Shown here: one piece after another, positions 49,766-58,191 of the stretch | Position numbering within the stretch: position 1 is the stretch's first letter | Layout of the letters: each line of letters opens with the position of its first letter | Assembly (NCBI RefSeq): GCF_003171715.1 | Contig: NZ_QGHL01000007.1 | Location: 434,001-498,000 of the forward strand | DNA: 64,000 bases | Origin: Novosphingobium meiothermophilum | GTDB taxonomy: Bacteria > Pseudomonadota > Alphaproteobacteria > Sphingomonadales > Sphingomonadaceae | Direction: 5' to 3' | Notes under the pieces: generated by a model | The model's database searches: none | Seen by the model: the letters and a program-made list of their open reading frames with translations, nothing else | What the model was told of the DNA's origin: nothing | Position numbers and translations under genes: made by a program

Positions 49766-51114
49766 GCACTTTTGAATTTGGCAACAACGCCGGCGACATT
49801 GCCGGCGAAGTCACCCGCGGCGCACGCGCCATTGTGGTCCTGCCTGATATCCGTCAGCGCGGCGGCGGTCTTGGTATCGATGCCGAGTCCCGGCTTGAGG
49901 AAGGGCAGGGCCTCGCCCGCGCGATCGGGATCGAGGTGGTTGATGCCTTCATTCTGCCTGTCCGTAACGTTCGTCCGGCCACGTTGTTCGGTGAAGGACA
50001 GGTGGAACGAATGGCCATTGCGTGCAACCAGTCCGACGCCGAACTGGTCATCGTCGATGGCGCGCTTTCGGCAATCCAGCAGCGCAATCTCGAAGAGAAG
50101 CTCAAGCGCAAGGTCATCGACCGCACGGGCCTGATCCTTGAGATCTTCGGGGAACGTGCAGCGACCGCCGAAGGACGGCTTCAAGTTGAACTTGCCCACC
50201 TTGATTATCAGGCGGGGCGTCTGGTGCGCTCGTGGACGCATCTTGAGCGCCAGCGCGGGGGCTTCGGCTTTCTCGGAGGGCCGGGCGAGACCCAGATCGA
50301 GGCCGACCGGCGCCTCATCCGCGGACGCATGGCCCGGTTGCGCCGCGAACTTGAGCAAGTTCGTCGCACCCGCGGCCTGCATCGCGAACGTCGCCAGCGC
50401 GCACCTTGGCCAGTGATTGCGCTTGTTGGTTACACCAACGCCGGAAAATCCACCCTGTTCAACCGCTTGACCGGGGCTGACGTCATGACGGAAGATCTTC
50501 TCTTCGCCACGCTTGATCCCACTATGCGTGCCATCCGCCTGCCCGGCGTCGAGAAAGCAATTCTGTCAGATACGGTTGGCTTCATCTCGGATCTGCCGAC
50601 CCAGCTTGTAGCGGCCTTCCGGGCAACGCTGGAGGAAGTGACCGCAGCCGACGTGATCGTCCACGTGCGCGATGTGGCCAATCCGGCCAGCGCAGACCAG
50701 AAGGCCAAGGTGGAGCAGATCCTCGCCGATCTGGGTGTGATCGGGGAAGGGGGCGCCAAAGTCCCGATCATCGAGGCGTGGAACAAATGGGATCTTCTCT
50801 CGCCTGAGGAGCGGGCGGTCCGCAGCGATCTCGTCGCAGCCAAGTTGACGCAAGTTCCGGTCGTCCCGATTTCTGCGCTGACCGGCGAAGGGATAGACAG
50901 GCTGCTTGAAAAGCTTGGCGAATTGCTCACGGGCGGCGCGCAGGTCGTCGAACTTACCATTCCCCTGTCTGATGGACAGCGGCTGGCATGGCTCCATGCG
51001 CATGGGGAGATACTGGAGGAGCATGAGATCTCTGGAGAGGATCGGCCTGCGATGCGCATCAGGGTGCGGCTGAGCCAGCGCGAACTGGGGCGCTTTACTG
51101 CCCTGAACGCTTGA
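49762..51114 (+). CDS. hflX: GTPase HflX
   Basis: 450-aa ribosome-associated GTPase that splits stalled ribosomes. The N-terminal domain is followed by the coiled-coil/glycine-rich [16 protein letters not shown], and the G domain carries GYTNAGKS (about 223-230), DTVGFI and NKWD. The only canonical start in frame, GTG at 49834, removes 24 residues including the conserved ARAIVVLPD strand. In frame just upstream, CTG at 49762 begins LSTFEFGNN and overlaps the hfq TGA (CTGA), with GAGGA ahead of it and an in-frame TGA at 49753-49755. I therefore place the start at this CTG. Confidence 0.82.
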   Translation: MSTFEFGNNAGDIAGEVTRGARAIVVLPDIRQRGGGLGIDAESRLEEGQGLARAIGIEVVDAFILPVRNVRPATLFGEGQVERMAIACNQSDAELVIVDGALSAIQQRNLEEKLKRKVIDRTGLILEIFGERAATAEGRLQVELAHLDYQAGRLVRSWTHLERQRGGFGFLGGPGETQIEADRRLIRGRMARLRRELEQVRRTRGLHRERRQRAPWPVIALVGYTNAGKSTLFNRLTGADVMTEDLLFATLDPTMRAIRLPGVEKAILSDTVGFISDLPTQLVAAFRATLEEVTAADVIVHVRDVANPASADQKAKVEQILADLGVIGEGGAKVPIIEAWNKWDLLSPEERAVRSDLVAAKLTQVPVVPISALTGEGIDRLLEKLGELLTGGAQVVELTIPLSDGQRLAWLHAHGEILEEHEISGEDRPAMRIRVRLSQRELGRFTALNA

Positions 51115-51868
51115 CTGCCTGCCACAGGGATTCCTGTTCATCGAGCGAAAGATCGGCAAAGCGGCCTTCGGCAAGCTGCTCCATGGCGCGAAAGCGGCGT
51201 TCAAACTTGGCGTTGGCCGCGCGCAGTGCCTCCTCAGGGCCTATGCCATGCTTGCGCACAAGATTTACGGCAGCAAACAGAAGATCACCAGCTTCGGCAA
51301 CGCGTTCCTCGTCTGAGGAAGCCTGTGCAAGTTCTTCTATTTCTTCAAGAACCTTATCTCTAGCACCATCTGAATCCGGCCAGTCAAAGCCTTGCCGGGC
51401 AGCGCGCTTCTGGAGCTTTTCAGCGCGCATCAGTGCCGGGAGGGAAAGCGCCACACCGTCAAGGGCGCTTTGCGCGCCTTTGGCGGCGCGCTCGGCGGCC
51501 TTGGCAGTTTCCCAGCGATCTTCGCGTTCCTCTTCGTTGCCATCAATGCCGCCGAAGACATGGGGATGGCGGGCTTCCATCTTTTCCGAGATCGTTGCGG
51601 CGACATCGTCGAAATTGAACAGGTCGAGTTCCTCGGCCATGCGGGCGTGGAAGACGACCTGCAAAAGAAGATCGCCCAATTCCTCCTTCAAACCCGGCAT
51701 GTCGTCGCGGGCTATGGCGTCCTCGACTTCGTAGGCTTCCTCAATCGTGTAGGGCGCGATTGTGGCGAACGTCTGGGCGCAGTCCCATTCACAGCCGCGC
51801 TCCGGATCGCGCAGGCGCGCCATGATGCCCAGCAGGCGGACGAGATTGGTGGTGGGGTTTTGGTTCAT
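51095..51868 (-). CDS. mazG: Nucleoside triphosphate pyrophosphohydrolase MazG
   Basis: 257-aa all-alpha NTP pyrophosphohydrolase with two MazG domains (about 20-110 and 150-240); CEWDCAQTFATIAPYTIEEAYE and EELGDLLLQVVFHARMAEE are diagnostic. It lowers levels of non-canonical or stress nucleotides. The frame runs to 51955, but the ATG at 51868 is the family start. Convergent with hflX and overlapping its end by 20 bases. The 150 bases before it (51869-52019) contain an AT-rich stretch at about 51954-52006 that may hold its promoter. Confidence 0.92.
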   Translation of the reverse strand: MNQNPTTNLVRLLGIMARLRDPERGCEWDCAQTFATIAPYTIEEAYEVEDAIARDDMPGLKEELGDLLLQVVFHARMAEELDLFNFDDVAATISEKMEARHPHVFGGIDGNEEEREDRWETAKAAERAAKGAQSALDGVALSLPALMRAEKLQKRAARQGFDWPDSDGARDKVLEEIEELAQASSDEERVAEAGDLLFAAVNLVRKHGIGPEEALRAANAKFERRFRAMEQLAEGRFADLSLDEQESLWQAVKRSGQ

Positions 51869-52019
51869 TGCATCAGTCCGGATTTTGGTGCCGCCGGATT
51901 TTGGGCGATGTCGAAGCGGAGGCAGCAGAAGCGTCGCAGGAACACGGCTACGCAAACAAAGAAATAAGTTCGATAATAAGTATTATGTAAATTAGGATTG
52001 CGATGGCTTGGCACCATCA

Positions 52020-52190
52020 TCACCAGCCCAGCACCGAAAACAGCAAAGCCGCCGCAAGGATCAGGAAAGCCCACAAGGCTCCCATTCGCAGCCCTTCCGA
52101 CATCCCGATCCGCTGGCCGCGCCAGTTGGCCACAAGCAGCACCAGCGCCATGACCAGACCGATGAACCGGACAATCTGATCCGCGCTCAC
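52020..52190 (-). CDS. 56-aa two-helix membrane protein, unknown function
   Basis: Small protein with two hydrophobic segments (about 5-21 and 34-54) separated by WRGQRIGMSEGLRMG. The start is GTG at 52190 overlapping the stop of the metallo-hydrolase gene (GTGA), so it is probably translated as the tail gene of the mltB-to-metallohydrolase series. I recognise no named family; small alphaproteobacterial membrane proteins are often found in this position. Confidence 0.6.
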   Translation of the reverse strand: MSADQIVRFIGLVMALVLLVANWRGQRIGMSEGLRMGALWAFLILAAALLFSVLGW

Positions 52191-52954
52191 AGAACGATCT
52201 CCATGCCGTCGTATGCCGGTTCGACATGATCCGGGGTTTCCGCACAAAGCGTCCGGTAATCCATCGACTTGTCGAGATGCGTGAGGATGCCGCGATCAGC
52301 GCGGCTCGCCTCGATCAGTTCCAGTGCCATGGCAAGATGCGCATGGGTTGGATGTGGCTGGCGCCGCAGACAATCCACCACCAGAACGTCAACCTTGTAG
52401 AACAGGTCGATCATCTCCTTGGTAATCTCGCTGAAGTCTGTGGCGTAAGCTATGGCTTTTCCGGCCTGAGCGAAGCGATAGGCAGTTGACTGAGCCGGGC
52501 CGTGCGGCATCTGGCAGTGGCTGATTCCGATGCCGCACAGCATCCTCACGCGGTCCAGATTATCGAGTTCGCAGATCGTGTGGTATCCGTGCTGCCCGGC
52601 AAAGACGTAGCCAAAGCGCTGGCGCAGGCGCCGGACCGTCTCTCCGGCGGCATAGGCCGGGATCGGCCCGCCGCGTCCGTATCGCAGGGGCCGCAGATCA
52701 TCGATTCCATGGCAGTGATCGGCGTGGTCATGTGTCCACAGCACCCCGTCGACACGGTCTATCCCGCAGGCCAGGAACTGCTGGCGAAGGTCTGTGGGCG
52801 TATCCACCAGCAGACGGCTGCCGTCCTCTCCCTCGACCATGATCGCCACGCGCGTGCGCCGGTTGCGCGGCTCATTCGGATCGCAATCGCCCCAGTCATT
52901 GCCGATGCGTGGAACGCCCGTGGACGTGCCGGAACCGAGTATGGTCAACTTCAT
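52187..52954 (-). CDS. MBL-fold metallo-hydrolase, PhnP-like
   Basis: 255-aa metallo-beta-lactamase-fold hydrolase of the PhnP/cyclic phosphodiesterase group. MKLTILGSGTSTGVPRIG is the family N-terminus and the metal motif is THDHADHCHGIDD. Lack of any phn gene nearby argues against a dedicated phosphonate role; a general phosphodiesterase is more likely. The frame is open to 53131; the ATG at 52954 is chosen from the N-terminal motif. Follows tatD after 10 bases. Confidence 0.87.
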   Translation of the reverse strand: MKLTILGSGTSTGVPRIGNDWGDCDPNEPRNRRTRVAIMVEGEDGSRLLVDTPTDLRQQFLACGIDRVDGVLWTHDHADHCHGIDDLRPLRYGRGGPIPAYAAGETVRRLRQRFGYVFAGQHGYHTICELDNLDRVRMLCGIGISHCQMPHGPAQSTAYRFAQAGKAIAYATDFSEITKEMIDLFYKVDVLVVDCLRRQPHPTHAHLAMALELIEASRADRGILTHLDKSMDYRTLCAETPDHVEPAYDGMEIVL

Positions 52955-52964
52955 GACCGCGCCT

Positions 52965-53744
52965 TCACAGCGACGCTTTGCGGAACAGGTTGAAGAAGTT
53001 TCTGCCGGTAACGTCCGCCAGCGCTTCCGTGCTGGTGCCGCGCAAGGTCGCGACGAAAGCGCATGTGTCCGAGACAAAAGCCGGTTCGCATGTCTTGCCG
53101 CGGTGAGGCACCGGTGCCAGAAACGGCGCATCGGTTTCGACCAGCAGCCGGTCCTCAGGCAAGCTGGCCGCTATGGCCTGCAAGTCTTTCGCATTCTTGA
53201 ATGTTACAATTCCTGAAAGTGATATCGAAAGGCCCAGGGCCAGCATCTTCGAGGCAAAGTCGGCCGATGCCGTGAAGCAGTGGATCAGCGCGGGAAAGGC
53301 CCCCTTCCCCATTTCCTCTTCAATGATCCGCGCCGTATCCTCCTCGGCGTCGCGAGTGTGAACGATCAGCGGCAGGCCGGTTTCGCGCGCAACGGCGATG
53401 TGCACGCGAAAGAGATCCTGCTGGACCCCGCGGTCGGAATGGTCGTAGTAATAGTCCAGACCAGTCTCTCCGATGCCGATCACCCTCGGATGGGCTGCCG
53501 CCTTCAGCAGCGCTGCCTCGCCCAGATCGGCATGTGCATCGGCCTCGTGCGGGTGAATGCCGATGCTCGCCCAGACATCACCCTCGCGCTCGGCCGTGCC
53601 GACAATATCGGGCCATTCGCGCAGTCGGGTCGAAATGTTGAGAAAACCGCGCACACCGCTTTCGCGTGCGCGGCCAAGCACTTCACCCTGCTGCTCGACG
53701 AGCCCCTTGTAGTTGAGATGACAGTGGGAATCGATCAGCATCAT
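52965..53744 (-). CDS. tatD: TatD-family metal-dependent hydrolase
   Basis: 259-aa TIM-barrel hydrolase of the TatD/YcfH DNase family. Metal ligands are in DSHCHLN (residues 5-11), IGETGLDYYYD, LIVHTRDAEEDT, HCFTAS and ETDAPFLAP. Two adjacent ATG codons (53744, 53741) overlap the metG stop. The metG-tatD-metallohydrolase order is widely conserved. Confidence 0.92.
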   Translation of the reverse strand: MMLIDSHCHLNYKGLVEQQGEVLGRARESGVRGFLNISTRLREWPDIVGTAEREGDVWASIGIHPHEADAHADLGEAALLKAAAHPRVIGIGETGLDYYYDHSDRGVQQDLFRVHIAVARETGLPLIVHTRDAEEDTARIIEEEMGKGAFPALIHCFTASADFASKMLALGLSISLSGIVTFKNAKDLQAIAASLPEDRLLVETDAPFLAPVPHRGKTCEPAFVSDTCAFVATLRGTSTEALADVTGRNFFNLFRKASL

Positions 53745-55318
53745 TGCGCGGCAGGCTCCTCAGGCAGATCGAGCCTGGGAAAGGCTGGAACCGGCTGCGC
53801 GATATGTTCGCCAGTGGCGACCCTCGCCAGATACCAGTCGGCATCGGCAAGGTCGGCATAGGCCCGCGCTTCGAGCGGAATGCCGAGCTGATCCAGCACC
53901 TTGGCCGCTGCCGCGGGCACGACCGGGGCAATTGCGATCGTCAGGTCGCGGATCGCCATGAACAGGGTTAGCAGAACGGCCTTCATCCGTTCGGGATCGG
54001 TCTTGCGCAAGGCCCAGGGTGCCTGCTCGTCGACATAGGCATTGCAGGCAAAGACCGCGCGCATCCATGCCTCGATACCCGCAGAAAAGTTCAGCGCGGC
54101 AAACTCGCGCGGCAGTTCGTCGTGACACGCGCTGAAGACCGTCGCCAGAAGTCTGTCGTCGGCCTCGACCGTCGAGAACTTCTCCAGTTTTCCGCCCATG
54201 TTCTTGAAGATCATGGACAAAGTGCGCTGAACCAGATTGCCGTAGCTGTTCGCCAGTTCGGCGTTGCACCGAGTGACGATGGCTTCGGGGGAATAGGAGC
54301 CATCCTGACCGAAGGCGACTTCGCGCATCAGGAAATAACGCAAGGGATCAACGCCGAAGCGCTCTGCCAGATCGAGCGGATCGGTGACATTGCCCAGCGA
54401 CTTCGATTCCTTCTGCCCGCGGTTGAGGAGGAACCCGTGGCCGAACACCTGCCTTGGCACGGCCACGCCCGCACTCATAAGGAACGCAGGCCAATAGACC
54501 GCATGGAACCGCACGATGTCCTTGCCGATCAGGTGCAGATCTGCTGGCCAAAACCTTGCAAAATCTCCGCCTTCATCAGGAAACCCCAGCCCGGTCAGAT
54601 AGTTGGTGAGCGCATCTACCCACACATACATCACATGGCCATCGCTTCCGGGCACCTTGATGCCCCAGTCGAAGCTGGTTCGCGAAACAGACAGATCGCG
54701 CAGACCGCTTTCGACGAAGCGCATGACCTCGTTGCGACGGCTGTCAGGCTGGATGAATTGCGGGTTTTCCGTGTAGAGCCGCAGGAGTGGCTCGGCATAT
54801 CTGGAGAGTCTGAAGAACCAGCTTTCCTCGACTGTCCACTCGACCGGCGTGCCCTGGGGCGAAAGCTTTTCGCCACCCTCCCCGACTACGAGTTCGCTTT
54901 CGTCATAGAAAGCCTCGTCGCGCACCGAATACCAGCCTTCATACCGATCGAGGTAGAGATCGCCGCGCGCTTCCATGCGGCGCCAGAGTTCTTGCACCGA
55001 TGCGTGATGACGTTCTTCGGTGGTGCGGATGAACACATCATAGGATACATTCAGTCTATCGCACATCTCTATGAAATAGGATGACATTTCATCACAAAGT
55101 GCGCGCGGGGTCATGCCCAGTTCGCGGGCCTTCTGGGCCATCTTCAGGCCATGTTCGTCTGTGCCAGTCTGGAACCTGACGTCCCGCCCCATTGCCCGCT
55201 GGAACCGTGCGATCACGTCTGCGGCAATGGCTTCGTAGGCATGGCCGATATGCGGCTTGCCATTGGGATAGGAAATGGCGGTGGTGATGTAAAAGGGTTC
55301 GCCCATCGGGCCGGTCAC
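53741..55318 (-). CDS. metG: Methionine--tRNA ligase
   Basis: 525-aa class I synthetase without the C-terminal dimerisation/tRNA-binding extension. The HIGH motif is PHIGHAYE (23-26). The KMSKS loop reads KESKS in GQKESKSLGN. The start is GTG at 55318 overlapping the holB stop (GTGA); an ATG at 55306 is an alternative. It charges initiator and elongator tRNA-Met. Confidence 0.94.
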   Translation of the reverse strand: MTGPMGEPFYITTAISYPNGKPHIGHAYEAIAADVIARFQRAMGRDVRFQTGTDEHGLKMAQKARELGMTPRALCDEMSSYFIEMCDRLNVSYDVFIRTTEERHHASVQELWRRMEARGDLYLDRYEGWYSVRDEAFYDESELVVGEGGEKLSPQGTPVEWTVEESWFFRLSRYAEPLLRLYTENPQFIQPDSRRNEVMRFVESGLRDLSVSRTSFDWGIKVPGSDGHVMYVWVDALTNYLTGLGFPDEGGDFARFWPADLHLIGKDIVRFHAVYWPAFLMSAGVAVPRQVFGHGFLLNRGQKESKSLGNVTDPLDLAERFGVDPLRYFLMREVAFGQDGSYSPEAIVTRCNAELANSYGNLVQRTLSMIFKNMGGKLEKFSTVEADDRLLATVFSACHDELPREFAALNFSAGIEAWMRAVFACNAYVDEQAPWALRKTDPERMKAVLLTLFMAIRDLTIAIAPVVPAAAAKVLDQLGIPLEARAYADLADADWYLARVATGEHIAQPVPAFPRLDLPEEPAAQ

Positions 55319-56316
55319 TTTCTGGTCTGAAGGCAGGAGACTTGATGCGCCCCTTCCCTAATCGGCGCAGCCGATGCCAGCAAGGAGCCGATTTCGGTCA
55401 TCAGCATTCCCGCGTCGAAGTTGTAGATGGGCGCTTCTGCGGCAAGCCTGACCAAACGGGCATGGACATCCACCAGACGCAGGCGCTCAGGATCAGCGGC
55501 GCGGTTCAGCGCACGCACCACCGTCATCCGCGCGGCCTCGATCGTCGCGGCGAGGCGTTCGCGATCAGGCCGCGCTCCCAGCACACTGGTCAGCGATGCG
55601 CGCAGGGAAAGATCCGGATCGCCACGCTCAAGCAGCCTTTCGAAGATGGCGTGCGCCCTCGCCAGATCCTGTCCGGCAAATGCGAGCGCCGCCCCCGGCG
55701 CGCCTCCTGCGAGCAGAAGCGCCATCCGGCGGGTGTCGGCATCAAGATGGGGCGCTTCGGCATCGAGCGCACGCGCGACATCGGCCTCGGTCAGCGACTG
55801 GAAACGCAGGATCCGGCAGCGCGAACGCACTGTTGGGAGCAAGCGCCCAAGAGCATGGACAACCAGCAGGAAAAAGGTTCCGAGCGGCGGTTCTTCGAGG
55901 CTCTTGAGCAGCGCGTTGACAGCATTCTTCTCAAGCAGATCCGCTGCATCGATGATGACAGCGCGCCGCCGCCCCAGCGTAGGCCGTGTCGTCAGCCGAC
56001 GTTGCAATGCGCGCACCTGATCGATCGTGATGTTGCGCTTCAACTGGAACGGCTTGCCATCATCCCGCTTCTTCGCCTCGTCATCGTTGGCCGGAAGCGG
56101 CGACAGGACCAGAATATCGGGATGGGCTTCAGCCGAAGGCTGCGACACGCCCGGTTCCGCCACGAGTTCGGCTGCTGCCGCCATCGCGAAGCTGGCCTTG
56201 CCCAGCCCTTCCCGCCCGGCCAGAATCCAGCCGTGGTGCATGCGCTCGCCCATCATTGCGGCACGCCAGATCCGCCATGCCTCATCGTGCCCGATCAGGG
56301 GAGCGGGGCCAGTCAT
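55315..56316 (-). CDS. holB: DNA polymerase III subunit delta-prime
   Basis: 333-aa clamp-loader subunit. AAA+ fold with a P-loop-like GREGLGKASFAMAAA, a central INAANALLKSLEEPP-type sensor segment (here NAVNALLKSLEEPP) and SRC (RSRCRILRF). Starts in ATGA overlap with tmk and ends in overlap with metG, the standard tmk-holB-metG-tatD arrangement. Confidence 0.9.
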   Translation of the reverse strand: MTGPAPLIGHDEAWRIWRAAMMGERMHHGWILAGREGLGKASFAMAAAAELVAEPGVSQPSAEAHPDILVLSPLPANDDEAKKRDDGKPFQLKRNITIDQVRALQRRLTTRPTLGRRRAVIIDAADLLEKNAVNALLKSLEEPPLGTFFLLVVHALGRLLPTVRSRCRILRFQSLTEADVARALDAEAPHLDADTRRMALLLAGGAPGAALAFAGQDLARAHAIFERLLERGDPDLSLRASLTSVLGARPDRERLAATIEAARMTVVRALNRAADPERLRLVDVHARLVRLAAEAPIYNFDAGMLMTEIGSLLASAAPIREGAHQVSCLQTRK

Positions 56317-56960
56317 GCGGGAAGATGAGGCCCAAGGGCGGCCATGATGCGGTGATGCACATCATCGACGGTGCCGAGCGCATCGATCACTACAAAGCGC
56401 TCCGGTTCCTGTTCGGCAAAGCCCCGGAATGCACTGGCCACGCGCACGTGAAACGCGGCCGAACGGCCACCGATCCGGTCGGCATCATCACCATCGCGCT
56501 TGGCAAGCCGCGCTGCCGCTGCTTCGGGCGGGAGAGTGAGCAGTATCGTCACGTCGGGGAGGAGAGAACCGCTACCAATGCGGTGAAGCGTCATGACCTC
56601 TTCATCGCACAGACCACCGCCTGCGCCCTGATAGGCGCGGCTGCTGTCCACGAAACGGTCACAGATGACCCAGGCACCGCGCGCCAGCGCCGGCCGGATC
56701 AGGCGCTCCACATGGTCGGCGCGTGCGGCGGCAAACAGCAGGGCTTCAGCGCGTGCTCCCCACCCCTCGCCTTCGGTGCTCAGCAGCATCGCACGGATCG
56801 CCTCGGCACCGGCCGTCCCGCCCGGTTCGCGCGTGGTGACAACTTCAAGTCCGCGCTCGCGCAGGGTAGCCGCCAGAAGCCTGCCTTGCGTGGATTTGCC
56901 GACACCCTCGCCGCCTTCGAAGGCAATGAAGCGTCCTGCCGAATGGCTTGCAGCGTTCAT
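56313..56960 (-). CDS. tmk: Thymidylate kinase
   Basis: 215-aa kinase making dTDP from dTMP. P-loop FEGGEGVGKSTQ at about 15-26, DRFVDSSRAYQG, and the TTREPGGT arginine motif are diagnostic. Starts in ATGA overlap with the stop of the D,D-carboxypeptidase gene. Confidence 0.95.
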   Translation of the reverse strand: MNAASHSAGRFIAFEGGEGVGKSTQGRLLAATLRERGLEVVTTREPGGTAGAEAIRAMLLSTEGEGWGARAEALLFAAARADHVERLIRPALARGAWVICDRFVDSSRAYQGAGGGLCDEEVMTLHRIGSGSLLPDVTILLTLPPEAAAARLAKRDGDDADRIGGRSAAFHVRVASAFRGFAEQEPERFVVIDALGTVDDVHHRIMAALGPHLPA

Positions 56961-58150
56961 CGTCCGAAGATCCCCAACATGCCATCACGCAGGCGTGCCA
57001 GCATTCCGCCTGCGGCAACGTCCTGCCCGGCGACGAGCGGAAGGATTCGCACCGGCTCTCCCGGAACCCGCACAAGCAGACTGGCAACCGCATCTCCTCG
57101 CGATACCGGGGCCTTTAACGGCCCCCTGTAGCGCACCGAAAGCGTGTAGCGGGCCTTTTCGCCTTTCGGCACCGTCACGCTCAGCTCTCTTGGGGCAATC
57201 AAAGGCACGCTGCGCTCCCTTCCGCCCTGCACGCTTGCCGTCGCAACTTGTGCTCCCTTGGAAAAGATCGGCTTTGCATTCCAGGCAGCAAAGCCCCACT
57301 CGATCAGGGCACGCGACTGGCGCGCCCGGTCCTGCGGCCTGTCATAGCCCCCAAGCACCATGACCAACCTGCGTCCATTTCGTTCGGCCGAACCGACAAA
57401 GCCATAGCCCGCCTCGTTGGTAAACCCTGTCTTCACACCATCGGCGCCCTGCACATAGCCGTAAAGTGGATTGTGGTTCGGCTGGGTGATCCCGCCCCAG
57501 GTCATTTCTGCGTGGCCATAGAAGCGCCGGTAGAGATCGGGAAAGCGCGTCATGAGAGCACCGCTCAATGTGGCAAGGTCGGCGGCGGTCACGTAAGTTT
57601 CGCCTTCGTCCATCCAGCCGTTGGGGGTGTTGAAGTGGCTGTCACGCATCCCAAGGTCTGCTGCCGCCGCATTCATGAGCGCAGTGAAGGCGGGCACAGA
57701 TCCGCTCGCCCCCTCCGCCAGAACGACGCAGGCATCGTTGGCCGAAACCGTCACGATGCCCTCGATCAGTTCCGCCACTGTCGGCTGCGCATCGGCAGGC
57801 AGGAACATCGTGCTGCCCACGCCGCGCCATTTGCGAAACGTTTCAGGCCGCACGCCCAGGCGCTGGTCCAACCGCAGCCGCCCCTTGCTGAGAAGGTCGA
57901 AAGCCACATAGCTGGTCATGATCTTGGTGATCGAGGCGGGAACGAACCTGCGGTGCACGTCTCTGGCATAAAGAACGCGCCCCGATCCGACATCCACGAG
58001 CAGGGCAATCGGTGCATCGATCGCCGGCATGGCCTGAGCGGTCCCGGACTGACCGACGGTCGCTGCAACGTCAGGAGAGGCCGCAGAGGTGGCCCCCCCC
58101 GCAAATGCCGCCAGAGCCATGCCAATCAGGATATTCGAGCGCAACTGCAT
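56957..58150 (-). CDS. D-alanyl-D-alanine carboxypeptidase, PBP5/DacA type
   Basis: 397-aa low-molecular-weight penicillin-binding protein trimming peptidoglycan pentapeptides. Signal peptide to about 25; Ser73-x-x-Lys76 (SITK), SAN at 136-138 and KTG at 240-242; a C-terminal PBP5-associated domain (about 290-385). A conventional C-terminal amphipathic anchor is not obvious. The frame runs three codons further to a TTG at 58159; ATG 58150 is preferred although GGGGA lies unusually close. Follows rlpA after 41 bases. Confidence 0.92.
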   Translation of the reverse strand: MQLRSNILIGMALAAFAGGATSAASPDVAATVGQSGTAQAMPAIDAPIALLVDVGSGRVLYARDVHRRFVPASITKIMTSYVAFDLLSKGRLRLDQRLGVRPETFRKWRGVGSTMFLPADAQPTVAELIEGIVTVSANDACVVLAEGASGSVPAFTALMNAAAADLGMRDSHFNTPNGWMDEGETYVTAADLATLSGALMTRFPDLYRRFYGHAEMTWGGITQPNHNPLYGYVQGADGVKTGFTNEAGYGFVGSAERNGRRLVMVLGGYDRPQDRARQSRALIEWGFAAWNAKPIFSKGAQVATASVQGGRERSVPLIAPRELSVTVPKGEKARYTLSVRYRGPLKAPVSRGDAVASLLVRVPGEPVRILPLVAGQDVAAGGMLARLRDGMLGIFGR

Positions 58151-58191
58151 TCCCCGCAAAACGACAGGGACCAGATCCGCGCACGACAGGC

